Source of the DNA: Leptospira abararensis | Lineage (GTDB): Bacteria; Spirochaetota; Leptospiria; Leptospirales; Leptospiraceae | Direction of reading: 5' to 3' | Length of the DNA stretch: 43,785 nt | NCBI RefSeq assembly: GCF_016918735.1 | Contig: NZ_JAFFPR010000005.1 | Location: forward strand, 1 to 43,785 | Shown: one piece after another, positions 1 through 8,020 of the stretch | Numbering within the stretch: the first letter of the stretch is position 1 | How the letters are laid out: each line of letters begins with the position of its first letter | The notes under the pieces: model-generated | What the model was told of the DNA's origin: nothing | The model's database searches: none | Seen by the model: the letters and a program-made list of their open reading frames with translations, nothing else | Translations under genes and position numbers: made by a program

Positions 1-24
1 CTAAATTAGTTCTAATTCGTAGCC

Positions 25-612
25 ATGGTTTTCTCAACTTTCCTTTCAGACTTAATTCTTTCCTTAATTTCCTTAGCGATGGCTTACCGATTCGTTGGGA
101 AGTCTTCGATCCCTTCTCGTTCTGCTTTTTATGGATTTGCCATCATCGGTATTTCTGCAGGACTTGGATCCATCCATTTTTTAGGGATCAATACCCTTGA
201 TTCCATCTATCGATTCTTTGTAGGATTGTCTGGATGTGTGGGTGTTCCGCTTCTTGGACTTGCATTCTTTCATTTTACTTTCCGATCCCTTTCGGAAAAA
301 ACTTTTTTCCTTTTCATTGCCGTAGCATTCCTTCTCTACTTAGCATTCTCTTATCTATATCCACTTCCTATTTACTCGACTGTTGTTGGTGGATTATCTA
401 TGTTTATCATTCTAATCAGTTCACTTGTTCGGTTTCCTAGAAAATCAAATGCAGCAGTGATGGGAATCATAGGATCTGTTTTGTTTATTGTTGCAGGCCT
501 TGTGATCGGAACTAAAGGTTCAACTGGCCCTGTTCTGAACGTTGATATCTTTCATATTTTACTTGCGATTGCTAATTATTGTTTAGCAGAGGGAATTCGA
601 AAATTAAGCTAG
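25..612 (+). CDS. Hypothetical multi-pass membrane protein
   Basis: This is a 195-residue protein made almost entirely of hydrophobic stretches. I count about six membrane segments, roughly at residues 5-22, 35-52, 64-84, 92-110, 118-136 and 144-162. Short basic loops such as RFPRKS (about 137-142) lie between them. I recognise no catalytic motif and cannot assign a family. The ATG at 25 has no clear Shine-Dalgarno sequence in the 24 bases available upstream, so the start is provisional. The diguanylate cyclase gene begins 41 bases downstream on the same strand, so the two may be co-transcribed. A sensory or transport role would be a guess. Confidence 0.6.
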   Translation: MVFSTFLSDLILSLISLAMAYRFVGKSSIPSRSAFYGFAIIGISAGLGSIHFLGINTLDSIYRFFVGLSGCVGVPLLGLAFFHFTFRSLSEKTFFLFIAVAFLLYLAFSYLYPLPIYSTVVGGLSMFIILISSLVRFPRKSNAAVMGIIGSVLFIVAGLVIGTKGSTGPVLNVDIFHILLAIANYCLAEGIRKLS

Positions 613-653
613 ATCAAAAGAGAGGAGTTTAAAATATATTTCCAAGTGTATCT

Positions 654-1670
654 ATGGAAAACTCCTCCGATTCAACATTAGAAAAAATACTAAAACTCCA
701 GACAGAATTAACTGCAGCCAAACCAGATGTCCCGTTTTTATTAGACCTCATCACTCTCCGAGCCAAAGAAATTACAAGTTCGGAAGGTGCTGTGTTTGAA
801 CTTGTGGAAGGAGAAGATTTAGTTTACCGTGCGGCTAGTGGAATTGCTGAAAAACAAATTGGACTTAGAATTCCAAGGGAAGGTAGTTTTTCCGGCCTTA
901 GCCTTCAGTTGAAAGAAACATTGTATTGTACTGATTCCGAAGTGGATGATCGAGTCAACAGAGACGCATGTCGTGTTGTTGGTCTTCGTTCTATGATTGT
1001 ACTTCCCTTGTATTTTGATTCTGAAGTATTAGGTGTATTAAAAGTCCTTAGCTCTGAAATTGGTGCATATACGTCTAACGATTCTTATGTGCTCAATATG
1101 TTGTCCGGCACTATGGCTGCCATTTTACATAATGCTTACCGATGGGCCGAAAGAGAAAAAAAACTACAAACTATGGCATACTTGGCGAGCCACGACACCC
1201 TCACTGGGGTTTACAATCGCTCTGCATTTTATGACTATCTAAGGCGAGGACTGCATCGAATTCAAAATGACAAGTCCAATGTTACAATAGCTCTGTTTGA
1301 TTTAGATGATTTGAAAGTGGTGAATGATACTTACGGGCATGCAGCGGGTGATTTTTATTTATCCAAATTTGCAAATCGCCTTTCCCATTTGCTTCCAGAC
1401 CAAGATGTTTTGGCTCGTCTCGGAGGAGATGAATTTGGCCTTATTATGATCCATCAAGAATCAAAAGATTCTGTCATCGCAGATCTTGAAAACCTAACAA
1501 AAATGGTTGAGGGAGAAGTTGAGTTCGAAAATACAAAGCTCAAAATCAAAACCAGTGTAGGCGTTGCTTTTTATCCAGAGGATGGGTCAGAGCCGGAAAC
1601 TTTAATGGCCATTGCAGACAGCCGAATGTATGAAAACAAACAATCTCGAAAAAAAGGACAAAATCCTTAA
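654..1670 (+). CDS. GAF-GGDEF diguanylate cyclase
   Basis: This 338-residue protein probably makes cyclic di-GMP from two GTP in the cytoplasm. Residues about 20-165 form a GAF-like sensor domain, with a typical core around RIPREGSFSG and LGVLKVLSSE. A short linker leads to a GGDEF domain at about 175-335. That domain carries the expected N-terminal SHDTLTGVYNR segment and an intact RLGGDEFGLI active-site loop near residue 260. I see no RxxD product-inhibition site directly upstream of the motif. There is no membrane segment, so the GAF domain should sense a soluble ligand. A strong AGAGGAG lies at 621-627 but is too far from the ATG at 654 to serve it, so the start is not fully secure. The stop codon directly abuts the remnant of a flavin oxidoreductase. 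Confidence 0.9.
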   Translation: MENSSDSTLEKILKLQTELTAAKPDVPFLLDLITLRAKEITSSEGAVFELVEGEDLVYRAASGIAEKQIGLRIPREGSFSGLSLQLKETLYCTDSEVDDRVNRDACRVVGLRSMIVLPLYFDSEVLGVLKVLSSEIGAYTSNDSYVLNMLSGTMAAILHNAYRWAEREKKLQTMAYLASHDTLTGVYNRSAFYDYLRRGLHRIQNDKSNVTIALFDLDDLKVVNDTYGHAAGDFYLSKFANRLSHLLPDQDVLARLGGDEFGLIMIHQESKDSVIADLENLTKMVEGEVEFENTKLKIKTSVGVAFYPEDGSEPETLMAIADSRMYENKQSRKKGQNP

Positions 1671-1675
1671 GATTC

Positions 1676-2248
1676 ATCTATTCTTTATCCATTGATTTCG
1701 AAAAAGGAGGTTTTCGATTTCAGGATGCAAAAGAAGTCATTTCCAAAATACAAACGTTAGGTGTCGATTTTATTGAATTGTCTGGAGGAAATTATGAAGC
1801 TCCTGCTATGCAAGGTGAATCTCGGGATGGTTCTACACTAGCAAGAGAAGCATACTTTCTTGACTTTGCAAGTGAGGTGGCAAAAACGGCAACGGTTCCC
1901 ATTCTTGTGACAGGAGGAATTCGAAGAAAACAAATTGCAGAGTCTGTTTTGGAATCAGGAGTTCCCTTGGTAGGCATTGCAACGGCTTTGGCTCTCAATC
2001 CAAACCTTCCCAGTGATTGGAAAGAAGATAAACAAATTGTGGAAAGTTTGCCTGATCCTCAATGGAAATCAAAAACATTAAAAGGATTGGCTAATATGGC
2101 CATGGTCCGTTACCAATTGAATCGTTTGTCAAAGAACCAACTTCCAATAGTGAATGTTTCTCCTTTGATACGACTCATATTAGACCAACTTCGTTTGTCG
2201 AGGTTAACCAAAAGGTACCGAAGCTGGATCAAAGGCCGTTCTCATTGA
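1676..2248 (+). pseudogene. N-terminally truncated NADH:flavin oxidoreductase (Old Yellow Enzyme family)
   Basis: The frame is open from 1634 to the stop at 2248. From about 1685 it encodes the second half of an Old Yellow Enzyme-like TIM barrel: LSIDFEKGGF, then GVDFIELSGGNYEAPAM, then AREAYFLDF, then VPILVTGGIR, then the phosphate-binding end LVGIATALALNPNLP, and a C-terminal tail. Family members are about 370-420 residues. The first 200 or so residues, including the first flavin-binding strands, are absent, because upstream lies the 3' end of the diguanylate cyclase. No ATG precedes the conserved region in frame; the first standard start is TTG at 1778, inside a conserved strand. I infer a deletion remnant that cannot make a working enzyme. 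No internal stop or frameshift is seen, so the loss may be recent. Confidence 0.75.
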
Positions 2249-2272
2249 GAATCGTTGAGAACGGATCTGCAT

Positions 2273-3319
2273 TTACGAGAGTTTGGTATTTTCTTTATAA
2301 AATTTGTTCCTAAATCCTATCGCAAATTTAACGAGTAAAATAAGAGCTGGCACTTCGATGAGTGGGCCAATCACTCCCACGAAGGCAACTCCACTTTGGA
2401 TTCCGAAGACACCGATGGCTACAGCAATCGCCAATTCAAAGTTATTACCAGTTGCCGTAAAACTAACGGCCGCATTTTTTGAATAATCCACACCGAGTTT
2501 GTATCCAATCCAAAGGCTTACAAAAAACATAATGCCAAAATACAAAAGTAGGGGAATCGCTACGCGAATCACATCATCCGTTAAATCCAAAATCATTCCA
2601 CCTTTCAAACTAAACATAACGATGATGGTGAATAGAAGTGCAGATAATGTTACTGGCGAAATTCGAGGAAGGAATTTTGTTTCATAAAACTCTTTGGCAC
2701 CGAATTTTTCAAATCCATAGCGGGAAATAAAGCCTAAGAAAAATGGAATGCCTAAATAAATTCCCACAGTTTCTGCAATATCCGAAATCTGTATAGAAAC
2801 TTCCGTTCCAACCAAACCAAAGTGAGGTGGTAAAATAGTTATGAATAAATAGGCATAGAAACTATAAAAGAAAACTTGAAAGATACTATTCAGTGCTACA
2901 AGAGCTGCCCCGTATTCTCTGTCTCCATTTGCCAAATCATTCCAAACTATCACCATGGCAATACATCTAGCCAGACCAATTAATATGAGTCCCGTTCTGT
3001 ACTCCGGTTCGTCTGCCAGAAAAAAAATCGCTAATAAAAACATAAGGATGGGGCCAATAACCCAATTGAGAACCAGAGAAAGGATGAGTAACTTTCCATC
3101 CTTAAATACTTTTCCCATTTCTCTATACTTCACCTTGGCAAGCGGGGGATACATCATCAGTATCAGTCCCATCGCCAAAGGGATATTGGTAGTTCCAATC
3201 GATAGAGAAGAAAATTCTAAAACAACGGAGGGTAAAAAATTTCCAATGAGTAACCCAATGGCCATGGCACCAAAGATCCAAAGGGTTAAAAATCTGTCTA
3301 AAAAAGAAAGTTGTTTCAT
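2273..3319 (-). CDS. acr3: Arsenite efflux transporter, ACR3 family
   Basis: This 348-residue inner-membrane protein has about ten hydrophobic segments, the usual length and topology for ACR3 permeases, which export arsenite using the proton gradient. Family landmarks are visible: [19 protein letters not shown] near residue 47, the conserved cysteine stretch [19 protein letters not shown] at about 114-132, where Cys is known to be needed for arsenite transport, and [20 protein letters not shown] near 290. Its ATG at 3319 directly follows the stop of the DUF6428 gene (3320), so translation is probably coupled. It is the last gene of the arsR-arsC-DUF6428-acr3 operon and should be induced by arsenite or antimonite through ArsR. 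Its 3' end converges on the flavin oxidoreductase remnant. Confidence 0.95.
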   Translation of the reverse strand: MKQLSFLDRFLTLWIFGAMAIGLLIGNFLPSVVLEFSSLSIGTTNIPLAMGLILMMYPPLAKVKYREMGKVFKDGKLLILSLVLNWVIGPILMFLLAIFFLADEPEYRTGLILIGLARCIAMVIVWNDLANGDREYGAALVALNSIFQVFFYSFYAYLFITILPPHFGLVGTEVSIQISDIAETVGIYLGIPFFLGFISRYGFEKFGAKEFYETKFLPRISPVTLSALLFTIIVMFSLKGGMILDLTDDVIRVAIPLLLYFGIMFFVSLWIGYKLGVDYSKNAAVSFTATGNNFELAIAVAIGVFGIQSGVAFVGVIGPLIEVPALILLVKFAIGFRNKFYKENTKLS

Positions 3320-3859
3320 CTAACAGCAGCCTGCTGGTTCACTAATGTCTTCTCGTGATACTTTAGGAGAACAACAAGAGGCACTGGTTTTCTCTAATTT
3401 TGGAAAACTAACCACATCTTTTGGTAAACCACAACTGACAGATGCTTTACATTCTGTTTTTCCATCTTTTAAGTGGATGAGAAGAGAGTTTTCTTGTGGC
3501 TTCATCTCCGATACAAAGTATTGCCTCATCGCTGTATCTTCATTTCCAAATTCAATTCGTAAGGTAGCCTCTTCTGGTATATTCATAGAATTTGTTACTT
3601 TTTTTATAATGGAATTCACTTTTGCGAGAGTCATAGACTCGGTATCTTTTTCCACCTTTGGCTCTAATACTTGTAAAATGATCTCGGACCAAGAATCTGA
3701 TTTCCCACCACAATCAACAGATTGGATATTTGCTAATTTGAATTCGGTAATATGATAGTTTGGAAATATGTTTTGGTTTTTGCCATATTCAAATTTTAAT
3801 TGAAGTTCTGGATATAAATCCAATTTCGTTTTAAAGTCTTTCCATGTGAGTGTATTCAT
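3320..3859 (-). CDS. DUF6428-type protein of the arsenic operon
   Basis: This 179-residue soluble protein resembles the DUF6428 family often found beside arsC and acr3; no biochemical function is established to my knowledge. The body (residues 1-150) has conserved-looking aromatic and acidic segments such as YHITEFKLANIQSVDCGG near 35-52. The last 45 residues are notably rich in cysteine: ASVSCGLP, then SASCCSP, then a terminal AGCC. Paired cysteines at the C-terminus suggest binding of arsenite or another thiophilic metal, but this is inference. An AGGAT Shine-Dalgarno lies a few bases before the ATG. It sits 18 bases after arsC and directly abuts acr3, so it belongs to the ArsR-controlled operon. 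Confidence 0.75.
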   Translation of the reverse strand: MNTLTWKDFKTKLDLYPELQLKFEYGKNQNIFPNYHITEFKLANIQSVDCGGKSDSWSEIILQVLEPKVEKDTESMTLAKVNSIIKKVTNSMNIPEEATLRIEFGNEDTAMRQYFVSEMKPQENSLLIHLKDGKTECKASVSCGLPKDVVSFPKLEKTSASCCSPKVSREDISEPAGCC

Positions 3860-3877
3860 TGTATCCTTCTTTATCCT

Positions 3878-4300
3878 TTATAGTTCGTTCTTTATAAAAT
3901 TTTCGCAGTAATTTCTGATCTCTTCTCTGGTTTCTGCGAAGGCTTTTTTAATTTCTTCTTCTGATCCTATCTTTTTGGATGGATCGGTAAAGTTATGGTG
4001 GAATTGTTTTGCATTTGTTGGGAAATAAGGGCAGTTTTCTTTTGCGTGGTCACAAACTGTAATTAAAAAATCAAACTGGATTTCCTTGTATTCGTTTATA
4101 TGATTGGATGTGTGATGAGAGATATCGATTCCTGCTTCTTTCATAGTCGCAATAGCTTTTGGATTCACACCATGAGTTTCGATTCCTGCACTATAAACAT
4201 TGGCCTTGTCTTTTGCAAAAAAACGCATCCAACCCTCTGCCATTTGGCTCCTGCAACTATTTCCGGTGCACAGGATTAAAATATTTTTTGGATTACTCAC
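3878..4300 (-). CDS. arsC: Arsenate reductase, low-molecular-weight phosphatase type
   Basis: This protein reduces arsenate to arsenite so that Acr3 can export it. I chose the GTG at 4300, giving 140 residues: it lies 8 bases after a strong AGGAAGG (about 4309-4315) and overlaps the arsR stop as GTGAGTAA. Longer in-frame starts would run deep into arsR. The P-loop is CTGNSCRS, with nucleophile Cys11 and Arg17. The two further redox cysteines are Cys83 and Cys90 in ITVCDHAKENCP, matching the Cys10/82/89 relay of thioredoxin-coupled enzymes. FTDPSKK near residue 105 supplies the conserved Asp-Pro general acid. All key residues are present, so it should be active with thioredoxin as reductant. 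Confidence 0.93.
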   Translation of the reverse strand: MSNPKNILILCTGNSCRSQMAEGWMRFFAKDKANVYSAGIETHGVNPKAIATMKEAGIDISHHTSNHINEYKEIQFDFLITVCDHAKENCPYFPTNAKQFHHNFTDPSKKIGSEEEIKKAFAETREEIRNYCENFIKNEL

Positions 4301-4640
4301 AACAGTTTCCTTCCTTATTATTTTTAAATTTTTGAATGAATGCAATATGCTCTGAAAATTCACTATAGGCCTTGGATAAATTTTCCCAATGGATACAATA
4401 ACAAGAAGATGTTCCTTCAACCTCTCCCTTAACTAGCCCGCCCTCTTTTAGTTCCTTTAAATGTTGGGATACAGTGGATTGGGCGAGGGGAAGGATCTCT
4501 ACAATTTCTCCACAAACGCAGGTTTGTCGGCTTGCCAATACTTCTAAAATAGCAAGCCTTGCAGGATGGGAGAGTAGTTTGGTGAAGGAAGCAATCCTTT
4601 GGATATTTTCCGGAAATTCCGATTTTTTATTCTGGGCCAT
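4293..4640 (-). CDS. arsR: ArsR-family arsenic-responsive repressor
   Basis: This 115-residue winged-helix protein is expected to bind operator DNA and let go when arsenite or antimonite binds. The DNA-binding core follows HPARLAILEVL (about residues 25-35) and the recognition region LAQSTVSQHLKELKEGGLV (about 52-70). CVCGEIVEIL at 41-50 supplies Cys41 and Cys43, the classic ELCVCDL-type metalloid site in helix 3. More cysteines lie at SSCYCIHW near 81-87 and in the terminal NCCE, and could be extra ligands. The ATG at 4640 directly touches a perfect palindrome and lacks a normal Shine-Dalgarno. First gene of the operon; autoregulation is very likely. Confidence 0.93.
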   Translation of the reverse strand: MAQNKKSEFPENIQRIASFTKLLSHPARLAILEVLASRQTCVCGEIVEILPLAQSTVSQHLKELKEGGLVKGEVEGTSSCYCIHWENLSKAYSEFSEHIAFIQKFKNNKEGNCCE

Positions 4641-4666
4641 AGTTTATCGTAAATATACGATAAACT
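4641..4666 (-). promoter_or_regulatory. ArsR operator, perfect 11-bp palindrome
   Basis: AGTTTATCGTA and its exact reverse complement TACGATAAACT are separated by four bases (AATA). The element ends at the base before the arsR start codon and overlaps the proposed -10 hexamer, so a bound ArsR dimer would block RNA polymerase. Palindromes of this size and AT content are typical of ArsR/SmtB operators. The binding protein is inferred from adjacency. Confidence 0.85.
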
Positions 4667-4687
4667 GAACCTTCCAACTTCCGTCAA
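4659..4687 (-). promoter_or_regulatory. Probable sigma-70 promoter of the arsenic operon
   Basis: On the minus strand TTGACG (4682-4687) is followed 17 bases later by TTTATC (4659-4664). The -35 is near consensus and the -10 is weak. The -10 lies inside the ArsR palindrome. Transcription would start about 11 bases before the arsR ATG, so the mRNA has a very short leader with no room for a standard Shine-Dalgarno. Confidence 0.55.
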
Positions 4688-4755
4688 GGGAAATTGGAGA
4701 TTTTCTGAATTTGGATTGGAAACTTTTTTAAGGTTCTCGGAGTGAAATTGTCTAT

Positions 4756-5568
4756 CTAGAGTCCAGAGTTATCGGGAATGACCACAGGTTCATCAGAAGT
4801 AGGGGTATCTGGTTTTACATCGGCTGGAGTGTACCCGCTGTCATTGGGGGATGGTTTGGTACGGTTGTCCCATTCGCCTGTGCCCGGTTTTTTGTTTCCT
4901 TCCACAGAAAACAACCATTCCTCATCTTGTTTGTTTACTACCCCGTGTTCGTGAGGATAGGAATCAATGGGTCTTATCGTAATGGAGATGTATTGGATGA
5001 TCCTTTCGTCTTTGATCGGATCAAGGTATGCCAAACTATCATTGCGCCATCGGTTTTTAGTCCGAGTTTCGCGGCGAAAACTTTTCATCACAAGGTCTAG
5101 GTCTTTCGAATACTTTGCAAAAAAGGCACGGGGTGTTTTTGCCTGAATTACATAGTACAATCCACCCTTTCTATGGAATAAAAATCGATTGGAAACAATT
5201 TGTTTGTGTTCCGTGTAGTGTAACACAACAAAGACGGATTCATCAAATCCGGCCACTTCATTCTCTAACATTTTTTCTCGGACTAATTTTAAGTCCGGGT
5301 ATTTTGTTAAGAATGTATCTACTGTTTCTTCAATGAAACGGTCGATATCATAGTCTTTGGTCCTACGAGCGACATCAACTTGCAGGATGGCTTCTCTGTT
5401 GGTTTTGGAAAATTGGATTCGGACTGTGTCGGGGTGTCGTAAAACAGACTTTGCCCATCCTCTTGGATATTCAAATGCAAAACTCAAAGAATCTTCGATC
5501 CAGGTTGCTGCATCCAAATGAGAAAGAGTAAGACATAATAAAACAAGTAGGCAAAGTCGCTTTTTCAT
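4756..5568 (-). CDS. Exported protein of unknown function
   Basis: This 270-residue protein begins with a signal peptide (MKKR, then a leucine-rich core to about residue 20, with likely cleavage near LDA-ATW), so it should reach the periplasm or cell surface. The mature part has FAFEYPRGWAKS near residue 30 and repeated beta-strand and helix patterns to about residue 170. This is reminiscent of PsbP/DUF1795-like folds, which start with a similar YPxGW pattern; I regard that as a weak resemblance. The last 75 residues are polar and rich in Pro, Asp, Asn and Thr, and look disordered. It is the last gene of a minus-strand group, 29 bases after the epimerase stop. Confidence 0.7.
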   Translation of the reverse strand: MKKRLCLLVLLCLTLSHLDAATWIEDSLSFAFEYPRGWAKSVLRHPDTVRIQFSKTNREAILQVDVARRTKDYDIDRFIEETVDTFLTKYPDLKLVREKMLENEVAGFDESVFVVLHYTEHKQIVSNRFLFHRKGGLYYVIQAKTPRAFFAKYSKDLDLVMKSFRRETRTKNRWRNDSLAYLDPIKDERIIQYISITIRPIDSYPHEHGVVNKQDEEWLFSVEGNKKPGTGEWDNRTKPSPNDSGYTPADVKPDTPTSDEPVVIPDNSGL

Positions 5569-5597
5569 ACTTAGAATATCGGCCCCCAGTACCTTAA

Positions 5598-6560
5598 TTA
5601 TTGATAGTCAGTGAGGCCTTTTCGTAAATCTCGTTCTGGAAAAATTCCTAAATTTTCAAAGGATTGGGAATCATAAATGGCTACCGATTCTAACAAAGGT
5701 TGGAGAGGGGAACCGTGGAAGGGTTTTCTTCTGAAAAAAGAGAGAAGTCGGAAAGCCAATTCGAAAAATTTGGCCCAAAATCCACCCACGGGAATGGGAA
5801 TGAGGAAGTCTCTTGCGATCCCGAGTTCCTGAAATGTTTTTATCACTTGGTTTACTGTCACAAATTCGGGGTGAGAAAATACATACACCGGTTTTGGTGG
5901 TTTCCCACCTAGTGTTTGTTTGGTCCATGTCACTATAACTTTTGTGGCATCATCAATATGGAGAAGGGATTTTTTACGGTTGGACGAAATGAACGGATAA
6001 ACCCCTCGTTTGGTGAGGGAGCGTAGTTTTGAAATAAAACTTTTTGTCCCCTTACCATAGATACTCGCCATTCGAAATATAGAGTAGGCCTTACCCGAAT
6101 TTAATACATAATCTTCTGCCAAAGCTTTAGTTTTAGCATAAATGGTGGTTCCAGACCTTTCACTACTTATGTTCAAATTGATTTCTTTGGATCCATAGAC
6201 AGAAACAGAACTCACAAATCCAAAATGGGGAACATTTTTTGATTTTGCAAATTCCACAAGTAATTTTGTGGAATTAACATTGATTTGGTGGTATATTTCT
6301 TCTGTGACTTTGACTCCAGAAACAACAGCAGCTAAGTGGAGGATCAAATCGATAGATTCTGGAATCAAAAAATCTTCGATTTTATGGATGGAAACGAGAT
6401 CTCTTTCGTAAAATTTGAAATTTTTATGGAACCGGATGGAATCGGGAAAACTCGCATAGTTTTTCCCAATGGCTAAAATTTTATAGTCTTCGATCAAGTC
6501 CGATAATAATCTTTTTCCAAGAACACCACTACCACCGGTGATGAGAATTGTTTTTGTCAT
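5598..6560 (-). CDS. NAD-dependent epimerase/dehydratase (extended SDR)
   Basis: This 320-residue Rossmann-fold enzyme has the extended SDR layout: nucleotide-binding ITGGSGVLGKR at about residues 6-16, LILHLAAVVSG near 73-83, SSVSVYGS near 122-129 and the catalytic pair YAKTK near 146-150. The C-terminal domain includes LLHIDDATKVI, typical of sugar-nucleotide epimerases. The substrate cannot be read from sequence; a nucleotide sugar or NAD(P)-dependent small-molecule reduction are both possible. I chose the ATG at 6560 because it overlaps the stop of the DUF445 gene as ATGA and begins directly at the dinucleotide-binding strand. The upstream in-frame ATG would add eight unneeded residues. 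Confidence 0.87.
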   Translation of the reverse strand: MTKTILITGGSGVLGKRLLSDLIEDYKILAIGKNYASFPDSIRFHKNFKFYERDLVSIHKIEDFLIPESIDLILHLAAVVSGVKVTEEIYHQINVNSTKLLVEFAKSKNVPHFGFVSSVSVYGSKEINLNISSERSGTTIYAKTKALAEDYVLNSGKAYSIFRMASIYGKGTKSFISKLRSLTKRGVYPFISSNRKKSLLHIDDATKVIVTWTKQTLGGKPPKPVYVFSHPEFVTVNQVIKTFQELGIARDFLIPIPVGGFWAKFFELAFRLLSFFRRKPFHGSPLQPLLESVAIYDSQSFENLGIFPERDLRKGLTDYQ

Positions 6561-7762
6561 ACAATAAATACCATTTGAAACCATCCCACCATAGCACCGA
6601 GTGCTGCACCTACTAAAATTAATAACAATTCATCTTCTTGAAATGCAGATCGTAAGATGGATTCAAATTCTTTGGGAGGAAGGGCTGACATTCTGTCCCC
6701 CATCATCTTTTCTATCTCCAAGGCCTCACCTAAATATTCTTCTAAGTGAAACGATTTTTCCACGGCATTGTCTGCCATAGCAACAGCAATCCTTTCTTTT
6801 GCAGCTTCAAACTCTTCGATCTTTCCAGCTGCGTAAAGCGCCGGTTTTGCGAGAAAAGTAATGGTATCCACATGTTGGATCACCTCTTTTCTGATGATGG
6901 TAATGATATCATTAGAAGCCTTTCCAAAAATTAGTTCAGACAAAATGTTTTTAGGAGTTAGAATTTTTTCGCTTACCAGCTTTGCATAAAGTCTCGAAAC
7001 TTCGGATTGTCTTTTCAAAAACAAACCTTGGTAAGTGAAAATTCCTAAAAACTTTTTCGGGATTAGCGGTCGAAAGATCATTTCTAAAGCTAGGTAATTG
7101 GTTAAATAACCCACAATCACACCTTGGATGGGAAGAGTCCATGGTACGGGAAAATAAATCATAAAAACCATTTGGACAAGACCAAGTAAAAATCCAAAAT
7201 AAAATCCAGACCGTTCAATGAAACGAAACTCAGGGGCTCCTACTTCTTTAAAAAGTTCTACCACAAGGCCTACATTTTTGCCGGAAAGTTTTTTTAATAC
7301 TAAGGCTTTTACATCAAATAAAGAATCGATATCTCTTTGGAGTTTTCGAATCACTTTTCGGATCGTGACACCACTTTCCCTTTTGACCTTATGATAGATT
7401 TCTTCTCGAACCACTTCGGGAATCATATCCCAAAGTTTGGGATCCAAACTATCGGAAAATTCTCTCATCGTATAGCGAATGCTAGTTTCTAGTGCTGGTA
7501 AAAAAACCAATTCTGCTTTTTTCGGGTCTACTTTTAAAAAGACTTCTCTAATATTGAGGAGGCGTTCCGTAATCACATCCACTGATTTACTGGCCATCTT
7601 ATGGGCCTTTCTAGGAATGATGCCTTGCCAGCCCAAATAGGGTGGGATTCCCACAAACTGAATTGGATAAAAGGTCATTTTTAGGGCAAGCCAGTTCGTC
7701 ACCCAACCCACAAACCCATAGGTAAAGGGAATCATGAGGAGTTTCCACTGTTCTGGTGTCAT
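6557..7762 (-). CDS. DUF445 family membrane protein
   Basis: The protein has about 401 residues and matches the DUF445 (YheB-like) layout: an N-terminal membrane segment with FVGWVTNWLALKMTFYP, a second related segment later with GYLTNYLALEMIFRP, helical soluble stretches, and a C-terminal hydrophobic anchor. The two repeated TNxLAL motifs suggest an internal duplication. The molecular function of this family is not established. I chose ATG 7762 because GGGAGA lies six bases upstream; the ATG at 7777 has no useful Shine-Dalgarno. It starts a three-gene minus-strand operon, coupled by an ATGA overlap to the epimerase. Confidence 0.85.
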   Translation of the reverse strand: MTPEQWKLLMIPFTYGFVGWVTNWLALKMTFYPIQFVGIPPYLGWQGIIPRKAHKMASKSVDVITERLLNIREVFLKVDPKKAELVFLPALETSIRYTMREFSDSLDPKLWDMIPEVVREEIYHKVKRESGVTIRKVIRKLQRDIDSLFDVKALVLKKLSGKNVGLVVELFKEVGAPEFRFIERSGFYFGFLLGLVQMVFMIYFPVPWTLPIQGVIVGYLTNYLALEMIFRPLIPKKFLGIFTYQGLFLKRQSEVSRLYAKLVSEKILTPKNILSELIFGKASNDIITIIRKEVIQHVDTITFLAKPALYAAGKIEEFEAAKERIAVAMADNAVEKSFHLEEYLGEALEIEKMMGDRMSALPPKEFESILRSAFQEDELLLILVGAALGAMVGWFQMVFIV

Positions 7763-7777
7763 CCAATTCTCCCACAT

Positions 7778-8020
7778 ATTCCGCTATGAGTAAGCTAAAA
7801 AAACAAAGGCAAGTGCAATACAAATTCCTCTCCGAGTTCTATTTTTCACTAATTTCGATAAGATTTGGTTTTTTTTTGCCGATACCCCTAAAAAAGATTT
7901 GATTTGTGTACGGAAACGAACTACAAATAGTACACTTCAGGTGTTCTTAGGTATTTCCCGAAGTGAAGTGGAAAGTCAGTGGTTCAACCACAAAGCGAAT
8001 TTTGATTAGAGGGTAAGTCT
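7778..8020 (+). promoter_or_regulatory. Divergent intergenic region with nested inverted repeats before the large lipoprotein gene
   Basis: This region separates the DUF445 operon from the large lipoprotein gene. It contains GTGTAC (7906-7911) paired with GTACAC (7930-7935). The second arm continues as CACTTC (7933-7938), which pairs with GAAGTG (7960-7965). A small palindrome GTGGTTCAACCAC lies at 7979-7991, and AGAGGG just before the ATG at 8021 is the likely Shine-Dalgarno. The overlapping repeats could form alternative leader hairpins or be regulator sites. No firm -35/-10 pair was identified. Confidence 0.4.

Noticed and set aside
621..627. Strong Shine-Dalgarno AGAGGAG before the diguanylate cyclase
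   Set aside because: It is 26 bases from the ATG with no start codon at a suitable distance in frame, so I did not move the start.
1704..1726. AAGGAGG followed by ATG inside the flavin oxidoreductase remnant
   Set aside because: The ATG is out of frame with the conserved coding sequence and leads to a short frame; the purine run is part of codons for EKGG.
5671..5928. Alternative frames inside the epimerase gene
   Set aside because: They lack motifs and overlap a gene with an intact SDR signature.
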